Translations under genes and position numbers: made by a program | NCBI GenBank assembly: GCA_036402155.1 | Contig: DASWTL010000061.1 | Location: forward strand, 1-15,347 | DNA length: 15,347 nt | Source: DASWTL01 sp036402155 | GTDB lineage: Bacteria; Bacteroidota; Bacteroidia; Sphingobacteriales; Sphingobacteriaceae | Direction: 5' to 3' | Part shown: positions 7,424 to 13,924 of the stretch, in pieces | How the letters are laid out: each line of letters starts with the position of its first letter | How positions within the stretch are numbered: position 1 is the first letter of the stretch | The notes under the pieces: generated by a model | What the model was told of the DNA's origin: nothing | The model's database searches: none | Seen by the model: the letters and a program-made list of their open reading frames with translations, nothing else

Positions 7424-7948
7424 ATGAGAGAAGAAGTTCTGGAAGAATTCGAAAAAACAGAAAAAGAACTGATTGCTGCTATTTCAAATTTTAATCAGGA
7501 TCAGTTTAATGTTGTTCCTTTTGAGGGTAGCTGGACACCAGGCCAGGTTGCACAGCATATACTATTGTCATCATCTTCAGGTAAAGTCTTACGCGGACGA
7601 GTTAAAAAAACTACCAGATCTCCAGATGAGCATATCTCTAAATTACAATCTATATTTCTGGATTTTAATTCAAAAATGAATTCTCCGGAGTTTATTATCC
7701 CTGAAAATAGAGAGTACGACAAAGAACTATTGCTTTCGTCTCTTAAAATGACATGGTCTGAAATAAAAGAGATCATAAGAACATCTGACCTTTCAGAAAC
7801 ATGTCTGGATGCGCCGCCTGAACTAGGAGAATTAACGCGGTTAGAATTAATTCGTTTTATCAGTTTCCATACTCAGCGACATACCCACCAGCTAAAAAAT
7901 ATTCATTCACACATGCTGAGCGCCGTAGCTGATGAGAAAAGCTACTAG
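7424..7948 (+). CDS. DinB-family protein (second in the window)
   Basis: This 174-residue protein is a predicted four-helix bundle of the DinB superfamily. Diagnostic elements are GSWTPGQVAQHILLSSS (residues 35-51, with H45) and ISFHTQRHTHQLKNIH near the C-terminus, giving H149 and H153. Together these form the three-histidine metal site. Relatives with the same pattern are annotated as DinB_2-type or putative metal-dependent hydrolases, and the real substrate is unknown. It shows little obvious similarity to the other DinB-fold protein at 2121-2597 beyond the histidine pattern, so recent duplication is unlikely. It is divergent from the GlxA-type regulator and is a plausible member of its regulon. 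The next gene (8009) starts 60 bases downstream on the same strand and may be co-transcribed. Confidence 0.85.
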   Translation: MREEVLEEFEKTEKELIAAISNFNQDQFNVVPFEGSWTPGQVAQHILLSSSSGKVLRGRVKKTTRSPDEHISKLQSIFLDFNSKMNSPEFIIPENREYDKELLLSSLKMTWSEIKEIIRTSDLSETCLDAPPELGELTRLELIRFISFHTQRHTHQLKNIHSHMLSAVADEKSY

Positions 7949-8008
7949 CTGTAGCGAATTTGTGTCGAACAACGTAAGTATCAGAAACTGGTTCAGAAAA
8001 ATTTAGAT

Positions 8009-8224
8009 ATGGATGTATTGGTATTTAAAACTAACGTAGTAAATGAACAGCATGTAGACCGGGTTCAACGCATTCTTAACACTATCCAGGCCATCCGTGA
8101 ATGGAATTTTGATCTGGATGATTGCGATAATATCCTGAGAGTTGTCTCTACAGGACTTCCAGCCCGACGAATAGAAGAGCTCTTAAATGCTGAAGGAATA
8201 TCCTGTAAAGAACTTGGAGACTAA
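8009..8224 (+). CDS. Small HMA-like ferredoxin-fold protein without CXXC
   Basis: The 71-residue product has the beta-alpha-beta pattern of a heavy-metal-associated domain. A VLVFKTNVV strand is followed by a helix (HVDRVQRILNTI), a middle strand pair (WNFDLDD, then NILRVVST), a second helix (ARRIEELLNAEG) and a final short strand. The metal-binding CXXC of true HMA domains is absent: the loop after the first strand reads NVVNEQHVD. Copper-chaperone chemistry is therefore not expected. Similar CXXC-less small proteins occur in Bacteroidota genomes without a known role. The two cysteines (C39 in DDCDN and C66 in GISCKE) are far apart. ATG at 8009 directly follows an A/T-rich leader. It is convergent with the DUF3606 gene, separated by 10 bases. 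Confidence 0.72.
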   Translation: MDVLVFKTNVVNEQHVDRVQRILNTIQAIREWNFDLDDCDNILRVVSTGLPARRIEELLNAEGISCKELGD

Positions 8225-8234
8225 TTTACCCTTT

Positions 8235-8456
8235 TCAGATATATCCTTCCCCGCTACCTGTTTCTGCAGGTCCAAACTTACCGGCGAGATACTCTTCAAG
8301 CTCTAAGGGGCTATTGGTTTTGGCTTCACGAATTGCCCCGGTCAGCTCTTCCGTGGTCAGATTAAACTTTGTTCTGAAATAATCAAAATCATACACTTCA
8401 AAAGGGTCACTGCCTGATTTGTCCTGCTCTTCCCTGAGGTCCTTATTTTCTAACAT
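8235..8456 (-). CDS. DUF3606-like small protein
   Basis: This 73-residue acidic protein has a core (about residues 22-62) that fits the DUF3606 pattern: YDFDYFRTKFNLTTEELTGA, then a helix and LELEEYLAG. In this family a short aromatic/charged segment precedes a helix-turn-helix-like KFxxTxxEL motif. No biochemical role is established. The ends are flexible and charged (MLENKDLREEQDKSGSD at the start, GPAETGSGEGYI at the end). No signal or membrane segment is present. It is a single-gene unit, convergent with the HMA-like gene and divergent from the MBL-fold gene 97 bases away. Confidence 0.72.
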   Translation of the reverse strand: MLENKDLREEQDKSGSDPFEVYDFDYFRTKFNLTTEELTGAIREAKTNSPLELEEYLAGKFGPAETGSGEGYI

Positions 8457-8553
8457 GGCTATTGTTATTTGTTAAATTAAAAACCTGTTAAACAGTTGCT
8501 TTGTTTTAAAATCCAATGAAACATTCTTCGATCGCAAAGCACCGAAATACAAC

Positions 8554-9291
8554 ATGGAAACAGTCAAATTAACCATTGTTGGAAGCGGCGATGCCTTCGG
8601 GAGCGGTGGAAGGCTTAACACTTGTTTTTATGCAGAAGCTCCTTCCATCAATTTCCTGATTGATTGCGGTGCAACTGTATTTCCCGGATTAAAAAGAAAT
8701 AATATAAATTCTGGAAACATTGATTCCATATTTATAACACACTTCCACGGGGATCATTATGGAGGATTACCCTTTTTCCTTCTCGAGGCGTCAACTTATA
8801 AAAGAGAAAAACCACTTACTATAATCAGCCCTCCAGGCTGTAAGGAAAAAGTAATTCAACTCCTTAATTTATTATATCCGGGAACCATCGTTTTAGAAAA
8901 ATTAAATATTCAATTTATAGAATATCAACCTTATGAAGTAATTGATACCAAACATATTAGTGTAAGATCGTTCCCTGTTATTCATACTCAATCTGCATTA
9001 CCCCATGGCCTCAGAATTACTGTGGATAACAAAATCATATCTTATTCGGGTGATACACAGTGGACAGAAGAGCTTCTACCTCTTAGTGAAAACGCAGATC
9101 TGTTTATCTGCGAGTGTAATTTTTTCAATATGCCGATTAAGGGACACCTGAATTACCAGGTGTTGAAAGAAAAAGCTAAAAGCTTAACATGCAAAAAAAT
9201 CTTACTTACACATTTTGACACCGAGATGCTGGACAACCTGGACAAAGTCACTATGCCATGTGCGTTTGATGGATTAACCATTGATTTTTAA
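8554..9291 (+). CDS. MBL-fold metallo-hydrolase (RNase Z-like subgroup)
   Basis: This 245-residue cytoplasmic protein has the metallo-beta-lactamase fold with a complete two-metal site. The THFHGDH motif (62-68) gives H63, H65, D67 and H68. Later ligands are probably H144 (FPVIHTQ), D167 (YSGDTQW) and H220 (LLTHFD). The opening LTIVGSGDAFGSGGRLNTCF is the usual first strand of RNase Z/AtsA-like hydrolases. At this length and without an exosite arm for tRNA binding it is unlikely to be the tRNA 3' processing enzyme. It resembles the small stand-alone hydrolases annotated only as MBL fold. The substrate is not predictable. ATG at 8554 gives the canonical start. It is convergent with the broken MFS gene, with a 10-base gap. 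Confidence 0.9.
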   Translation: METVKLTIVGSGDAFGSGGRLNTCFYAEAPSINFLIDCGATVFPGLKRNNINSGNIDSIFITHFHGDHYGGLPFFLLEASTYKREKPLTIISPPGCKEKVIQLLNLLYPGTIVLEKLNIQFIEYQPYEVIDTKHISVRSFPVIHTQSALPHGLRITVDNKIISYSGDTQWTEELLPLSENADLFICECNFFNMPIKGHLNYQVLKEKAKSLTCKKILLTHFDTEMLDNLDKVTMPCAFDGLTIDF

Positions 9292-9301
9292 TAATATGTT
9301 T

Positions 9302-10643
9302 TCAAACCACTATTTCCTCCGGATTTAACCTTTTATAATTTTGATAAGCTTGCCGGATAACTTTTTGATAAGTATATACCATCCCGGCGCAAATCATCAC
9401 AATGGAACAGTTTATTGAAATAGCCCATGAAATACCCAGGTGTTCAGTAAGCCATCCTATTTCAAAGTTTCCTAAAGGAGCAACCCCTAAGAACATCAGA
9501 ATGTATAAACTCATTACCCTTCCTCTGAAATCTGTCCTTACTATACCCTGAATAATAGTATTCATCATGGCAGCTTGAGCTAATAAGCCAAAACCGGTGA
9601 AAAACAAGAGAGGTAACGCCACAATCATAGTATTACTAAAACTAAACAATACCAAACTGATTGAGAATAACATATTCCCTCCGACAATGAAAAGTATGGC
9701 CGGAATCTTTTTTGAATATGCGCCCACAAGGAAAGTGGCCAGAAGCGACCCTAATCCTGTAGCAGAGTAGAGATAGCCCAGCCCTTTGGCATCAACATGA
9801 AATGTATTCTTTGCGATAACAGGCATAATGGTTGTATATGACCATCCAAAAATTGAAACCATTGCAGTATAAAGAAGAAGCGTTCGTATAATTGGATGTT
9901 GATATGAATAATTTATTCCCTCCTTTATTGCCATAATGGGATTTTTATGTGCAAAGGGTCGACTTTCTTCGATCTTTAAAAACACCAATGCAATAATAAC
10001 TGCCAGGTAACTGATACCATTAACAATAAAAGTACCTCCTGTGCCTACAAATGCAATTAAAAACCCTGCAAGCCCCGGACCAATAACGCGCCCCGAGTTG
10101 AAAATGCCGGAGTTTAACGCGATGGCTGAAGGAAGCTGATCTTTTGACACTAAATCAGATATAAACGCCTGCCTTGCCGGGCCATCAACCGCATTAACAG
10201 TCCCCATCAGGAATGCAAGCGACCTATTACCGCACTGTGACTAAATCCATAATGGTCAGCGTTCCGAGTACCAAAGCCAATATCATGGATGCAGATTGTG
10301 TAATAAATAAGATCTTCTTTTTGCGAAATCGATCAACTATTACTCCACCAATTAATGAGAACAGCAGGGAAGGAATTGTTGCAAGTGCTGCCACCAACCC
10401 TATCTGAAGAGCAGAATTTGTTAACTGCAGAACTAGCCAACCCTGGGCTACAATCTGAAGCCAGGTGCCTATTACAGATACAAATTGCCCAAAAAAGTAG
10501 ATCCGGTAATTCTTATTTTGTAATGCCGGAAAGGCTTTTAATCTAACTGCCCAGTTGGTGCCCTGCCCGAGGCTTTTCTCCGGACTTTCAGAAATCAGGA
10601 ACTCTTCCGCACTTTGTTTATTTGACTTTACTGTCCTTTCCAT
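9302..10643 (-). pseudogene. MFS exporter (EntS-like) disrupted by a frameshift
   Basis: Two open frames on the minus strand are the halves of one major-facilitator transporter. The 5' part (10643-10227, 138 residues) holds a cytoplasmic N-tail, the first helices (YFFGQFVSVIGTWLQIVAQG) and the MFS signature GGVIVDRFRKKK at residues 99-110. It then stops at TAA-TAG right after MDLVTVR. The 3' part (from about 10207 to 9302, about 301 residues) continues in another frame with LAFLMGTVNAVDGPARQAFI, as expected for this subfamily, and carries the remaining helices and a C-tail. The frames overlap only between about 10240 and 10230, so the lesion lies there, as one extra base or two missing. The joined length of about 440 residues is normal. 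Intact relatives export siderophores or drugs. The rest of the gene is not decayed, so the event is recent or a sequencing error; the fragments are unlikely to work separately. Confidence 0.85.
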
Positions 10644-10809
10644 TCAATATTCCGGTAACTATCCAATATTACAATCAAAAAATAGAAGTATGGTTGTAAG
10701 AATGTACATTTTACCTATAAACTTTAAATTGCAGGTTAATTCGTCAATTTAAATGTGTTTTAAAAAAATTGGCCTAATTTCAGGCATTTAAAGTAAGCTT
10801 ATAACTTCA

Positions 10810-10833
10810 ATGCTCAAGCACAATGAAATATGA
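10810..10833 (+). other. Possible 7-codon leader ORF overlapping the HipA-like start
   Basis: ATG at 10810 reads MLKHNEI and stops at TGA (10831-10833), which overlaps the ATG of the HipA-like gene in an ATGA arrangement. This layout would allow translational coupling. Seven codons can easily arise by chance, so the support is weak. Confidence 0.15.
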
Positions 10834-11618
10834 GTAATTCTCAGTTAAGAACTGTTAATGTAACCAGGTATGTTACCCCCCTGCGCGAAGGTGGCTCGCT
10901 ACCAGCCATAGCCGAGGCAGACGACGGATTTTTGTATGTGCTAAAATTCCGAGGCGCCGGACAAGGAGTAAGAGCGCTGATTGCTGAGCTTATTGGATGT
11001 GAAATTGCTCGTATATTAGGGTTAAAAGTGCCGGAGGTTGTATTTGCCAATTTAGATGAGGCCTTTGGTCGTACTGAACCTGATGAAGAGATTCAGGATC
11101 TACTTAAATTTAGCGTGGGGCTGAATCTTGCCCTGCATTATCTTTCGGGAGCCATTACTTACGATCCTTCAGTTACCCCTTTAAATAGCAGACTAGCTTC
11201 ATCCATTGTTTGGCTGGATTGCCTGCTTACTAACGTTGACCGAACGGTTCGAAATACTAATATGTTAATTTGGCACAAAGAGCTTTGGCTGATAGACCAT
11301 GGAGCTGCACTCTATTTTCATCATTCCTGGCAAAACTGGGAAGAACAGGCCCGGAAACCTTTTTCCCGGGTAAAAGATCACGTATTACTCTCTCAGGCAA
11401 CCGAATTGGAACTTGTTGACAAAGAATTCAAAACAATACTAACCCCTGAACACATCCAACAGGTAGTATCCTTAATTCCTGACAATTGGCTGGTTGGCGA
11501 TTCTCCATTTAGGTCTGCTGCTGAACACCGTGCAGCATATGCCCGTTTTTTAGAACTACGAATTGCCTCTTCACCTATTTTCATAAACGAAGCAAAAAAT
11601 GCACAATCACTTATTTGA
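10830..11618 (+). CDS. HipA-like protein kinase
   Basis: This 262-residue protein has the kinase core seen in HipA relatives (HipA_2-type) but lacks the HipA N-terminal subdomain. A strand-rich start (VTRYVTPLREGGSLPAI) leads to a candidate ATP-binding lysine K39 in FLYVLKFRG and a helix with E53 (ALIAELIGCEIARILGL). The catalytic segment DCLLTNVDRTVRNTNML (130-146) corresponds to the HipA LxNxDRHxxN region, giving D137 and N142/N144. The metal-binding aspartate is D156 in LWLIDHGAAL. HipA phosphorylates glutamyl-tRNA synthetase; the target here is unknown. No HipB-like DNA-binding antitoxin lies next to it. Its last 20 bases overlap the DUF3037 gene, so the two form one unit. The 186 bases upstream are A/T-rich without a clear promoter. 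The fold is fairly sure and the role is open. Confidence 0.85.
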   Translation: MSNSQLRTVNVTRYVTPLREGGSLPAIAEADDGFLYVLKFRGAGQGVRALIAELIGCEIARILGLKVPEVVFANLDEAFGRTEPDEEIQDLLKFSVGLNLALHYLSGAITYDPSVTPLNSRLASSIVWLDCLLTNVDRTVRNTNMLIWHKELWLIDHGAALYFHHSWQNWEEQARKPFSRVKDHVLLSQATELELVDKEFKTILTPEHIQQVVSLIPDNWLVGDSPFRSAAEHRAAYARFLELRIASSPIFINEAKNAQSLI

Positions 11619-11979
11619 ATATGCGGTTATTCGCGTGGTACCCAGAGTGGAGCGTGAAGAGTTTATGAACATAGGAGTAATTCTGTATTGCTCTGGTCAG
11701 AAATTTCTTAACACGCTATTTGCATTAGATGAAAAGAGGCTTCAAGCTTTATATTCAGATATTGATATAACAGAACTGGAAGAGCATCTGAATGCCTTTA
11801 AAAGAATTTGTGATGGCGCAAAGGAGGGCGGACCCATTGCCTCACTTGATCCTGCCAGCCGGTTCAGATGGCTCACTGCAACCCGAAGCACCATTATTCA
11901 AACATCTAAAGTTCATCCCGGTTTTTGCCTTGACCCCGAGAAAACGCTGAAAAAACTCTTTGCGGAACTGGTTCGTTGA
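11599..11979 (+). CDS. DUF3037 protein, partner of the HipA-like kinase
   Basis: This 126-residue cytoplasmic protein matches DUF3037: the opening FEYAVIRVVPRVEREEFMNI (residues 6-25), then GVILYCSGQKFL, a helical middle (ELEEHLNAFKRICDGA) and RFRWLTATRSTIIQTSKVHP towards the end. Length is normal for the family. DUF3037 genes are often found next to HipA-like genes, and here the start codon lies inside the upstream gene with a 20-base overlap in another frame, which implies translational coupling and a shared function. No DNA-binding helix-turn-helix is evident, so if this acts as the kinase's regulator it is probably not a HipB analogue. The biochemical role is not established. The gene ends 15 bases before the convergent pterin dehydratase stop. 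Confidence 0.85.
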   Translation: MHNHLFEYAVIRVVPRVEREEFMNIGVILYCSGQKFLNTLFALDEKRLQALYSDIDITELEEHLNAFKRICDGAKEGGPIASLDPASRFRWLTATRSTIIQTSKVHPGFCLDPEKTLKKLFAELVR

Positions 11980-11994
11980 TCTGAAGAAACCATT

Positions 11995-12231
11995 TCAGCC
12001 TAGTAATTGGTCAATTTCAGCAGCAAGACTCCGGTCTTTCTCAGTGCTTATATTCCCTGCACTATGCGTACTTAGTTTTATCTGAACCTTGTTGTATACA
12101 TTGGTCCATTCAGGATGATGATCCATTTTTTCGGCAAGAAATGCTACCCGGGTCATGAAAGCCCAGGCTTCTGAGAAATTTTTAAATTCAAAGTCTCTAA
12201 CCAATTGGTCATTTTTAATTTTCCAGCTCAT
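11995..12231 (-). CDS. phhB: 4a-hydroxytetrahydrobiopterin dehydratase (pterin carbinolamine dehydratase)
   Basis: This small enzyme dehydrates 4a-hydroxytetrahydrobiopterin to regenerate the pterin cofactor of aromatic amino acid hydroxylases. The 78-residue protein shows FKNFSEAWAFMTRVAFLAEK followed by MDHHPEWTNVYNKVQIKLSTH, which holds the family's active-site H-H-P motif (H38, H39, P40) and the conserved W42. At 78 residues it is the short bacterial form; eukaryotic relatives are about 100. The C-terminus keeps the STEKDRSLAAEIDQLL segment. Its ATG overlaps the stop of the upstream yjbR-like gene by four bases (ATGA at 12228-12231), so translation is probably coupled. No phenylalanine hydroxylase lies in the window. 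The identity is strong; the physiological role beyond pterin recycling is not clear. Confidence 0.93.
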   Translation of the reverse strand: MSWKIKNDQLVRDFEFKNFSEAWAFMTRVAFLAEKMDHHPEWTNVYNKVQIKLSTHSAGNISTEKDRSLAAEIDQLLG

Positions 12232-12584
12232 GATTTCTGATTGAGTTCTTCCTTAATCTTTTTTGGTAACTTCTGATAAACCAGCTCATAAGAATGGTCG
12301 ATGAGTTCCCGTAGCTGATTAATGGTTAAACGTCCATTCATATTAATTGTGTTCCAGTGAACTTTACTCATGTGATATCCGGGGGTGATTTCATCATATT
12401 CTTCTCTTAAAGTTGCGGCCCGCTCCGGATCGCACTTGGCATTAAATGTAGAAGGATCTTGCAGACTGATCAGTAAAAACATTTTACCACCTACTTTAAA
12501 TACCAGAGTATCCTCACCAAATGGAAAAGATTCCACCACACCCGATTTTTGAATACAGTATTCTCTTAACGTTTCAATATCCAT
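12228..12584 (-). CDS. MmcQ/YjbR family protein
   Basis: This 118-residue protein belongs to the MmcQ/YjbR family, whose fold resembles CyaY/double-wing DNA-binding proteins. Family marks are an N-terminal helix (ETLREYCIQKSGV), the ESFPFGEDTLVFKVGGKMF strand pair (residues 18-36), FNAKCDPERAATLREEY (48-64), PGYHMSKVHWNTI (68-80) and a C-terminal helix ending in a basic tail (YQKLPKKIKEEL). Some members are annotated as DNA-binding, but no function is proven. It is the first gene of a two-gene unit with the pterin dehydratase. It is divergent from the small 12680-12940 gene, and the shared region holds a candidate minus-strand promoter at 12611-12644. Nothing is truncated. Confidence 0.9.
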   Translation of the reverse strand: MDIETLREYCIQKSGVVESFPFGEDTLVFKVGGKMFLLISLQDPSTFNAKCDPERAATLREEYDEITPGYHMSKVHWNTINMNGRLTINQLRELIDHSYELVYQKLPKKIKEELNQKS

Positions 12585-12610
12585 TAGTATAAAACTAGTT
12601 AATTATTGAT

Positions 12611-12644
12611 CAAATATGCGGTCAGTTAAAACACATCAGGCAAA
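12611..12644 (-). promoter_or_regulatory. Candidate promoter for the yjbR-like/phhB unit
   Basis: Read on the minus strand, TTTG (12644-12641) is followed after 22 bases by CATATTTG (12618-12611), one mismatch from the Bacteroidota -7 box TAnnTTTG and within the usual spacing. The gene start at 12584 lies 26 bases downstream, giving a leader of about 20 bases. This is a consensus match by eye only. Confidence 0.3.
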
Positions 12645-12679
12645 TGGTTGTACATTATTCAGAACTAATATTTATATAC

Positions 12680-12940
12680 ATGGCAAAATGCGATTTTTCA
12701 ATTGATTTCACCGGGGCTTCAGAAAGTTTGATTAACAAGGCTAATGATGCCATTATCAATGCAGGTGGCATATTTAACGGTAATGCTGAATCAGGATACT
12801 TTTCTATTTCAACCCCTATAGGCAAAATAGAAGGTGGATATCAGGTTTCGGGACAAACAATTGCCTTTACTATTACAGACAAACCTTTTTTATTAGGATG
12901 TGGCCGGATTGAGGATGAGCTGCGGAAATACGTTGTGTAA
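12680..12940 (+). CDS. Small conserved-looking protein of unknown function (86 aa)
   Basis: I do not recognise a named family, although small proteins of this look occur in Bacteroidota. I choose the ATG at 12680 (MAKCDFSIDFTGAS) instead of the upstream ATG at 12644, because the 12 extra residues are hydrophobic and unlike a real N-terminus, and the upstream ATG overlaps the candidate divergent promoter. The 86-residue product appears to have an alpha/beta fold: a CDFSIDF strand, a helix (SESLINKANDAIINAG), then alternating strands (GYFSISTPIGKIEGGYQVSG, then TIAFTITDKP) and a C-terminal helix (GRIEDELRKYVV). No signal peptide or membrane segment is present. It is a stand-alone gene between a divergent yjbR-like gene and a convergent aldo/keto reductase gene. 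Confidence 0.68.
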   Translation: MAKCDFSIDFTGASESLINKANDAIINAGGIFNGNAESGYFSISTPIGKIEGGYQVSGQTIAFTITDKPFLLGCGRIEDELRKYVV

Positions 12941-12971
12941 TACAAAAATCTTTGTTAATTCATCTCCATAT

Positions 12972-13922
12972 TCAATAAGCGCTTGCCTGATTCAGCAATT
13001 CTATTGAAGAAGCATCTAAACTGATCTCAGTCGCATTCACCAATTCGTTCAGCTGATTGATCGTTGTTGCGCTTGCTATTGGCGCAGTAATCCCAGGCCG
13101 CGCCATCAACCAGGCCAGCGAAATAGTAGCCGGGGTTACACGGTGCTGATTGGCAATCTCATCCAAAACACTCAGAATTCTGAATCCACGATCGTTCATA
13201 TACTTAGATATGCCGGTTCCACGTGCACTTTTGTTAAAATCCTGTTCAGAACGATATTTGCCTGTGAGAAATCCACTTGCTAAAGAATAATAAGGAAGCA
13301 CACCTAAATTCTTCTCTTTAATAATGGGTTCATATTCCCTTTCATATTTTTCACGGCTGTATAAATTATATTCTGGCTGAAGGCTCTCATATCGTGGGAT
13401 ACCTAATCGTTCACTGCTATTTAAGGATTCGATAAGACGCATACCGCTGAAATTGGAAGCACCAATTACCCGCACCTTTCCAGCCTTAATCAGTGCTGAA
13501 AATGCTTCGAGTGTTTCATCTACAGGCGTATCCGGATCATCATAATGCGATTGATACAGATCTATAAAATCAGTCTGAAGACGGTTTAAAGATTCTTCCA
13601 CCGCCTGCATGATATATTTACGGGAAAGGCCTTTCTGTTCAGGACTTAAATTACTGCCTACTTTTGTAGCCAAAACTATTCTATCCCGTTTTCCGGAATT
13701 CTTAAGCCATTTTCCAATAATAGTTTCTGATTCACCCCCCTTATTACCAGGTGCCCACCTCGAATAAGAATTAGCGGTATCGATAAAATTTAATCCCTGA
13801 TCCGTGAAAGCATCCAGTATTTTAAAAGAAGAAGCTTCGTCCAATGTCCAGCCAAAAACATTTCCCCCAAAACATAATGGGGAAACGGCTAATTCTGAAT
13901 TTCCTAACTTTTTAAATTGCAT
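12972..13922 (-). CDS. Aldo/keto reductase
   Basis: This 316-residue cytoplasmic NADPH-dependent oxidoreductase has the (beta/alpha)8 aldo/keto reductase fold and reduces aldehydes or ketones to alcohols. The full catalytic tetrad is visible: D48 (FIDTANSYSR), Y53, K87 (VLATKVGS) and H126 (YQSHYDD). Further family marks are VIGASNFSG (residues 152-160), the LQPEYNLYSR segment (181-190) and a C-terminal cofactor-binding region with PIASATTINQLNEL (281-294). It belongs to the YajO/Tas-like or potassium-channel-beta-like branch by look, but the exact substrate cannot be told. Only 2 bases separate it from the iron-containing alcohol dehydrogenase upstream, so the two are almost certainly co-transcribed. 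The stop lies 31 bases from the end of the convergent small gene. Confidence 0.95.
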   Translation of the reverse strand: MQFKKLGNSELAVSPLCFGGNVFGWTLDEASSFKILDAFTDQGLNFIDTANSYSRWAPGNKGGESETIIGKWLKNSGKRDRIVLATKVGSNLSPEQKGLSRKYIMQAVEESLNRLQTDFIDLYQSHYDDPDTPVDETLEAFSALIKAGKVRVIGASNFSGMRLIESLNSSERLGIPRYESLQPEYNLYSREKYEREYEPIIKEKNLGVLPYYSLASGFLTGKYRSEQDFNKSARGTGISKYMNDRGFRILSVLDEIANQHRVTPATISLAWLMARPGITAPIASATTINQLNELVNATEISLDASSIELLNQASAY

Positions 13923-13924
13923 AT

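Noticed and set aside
10227..10643. Programmed frameshift in the MFS gene
   Set aside because: No slippery heptamer, homopolymer or downstream structure is evident at 10230-10240, and transporters of this family are normally encoded in one frame.
11981..12000. Possible terminator between the DUF3037 and pterin dehydratase genes (CTGAA/TTCAG)
   Set aside because: Only a 5-base stem with an 8-base loop and no T tract.
12941..12956. Possible hairpin ACAAA/TTTGT after the 86-residue gene
   Set aside because: Five A/T-rich base pairs without a T run are too weak to call a terminator.
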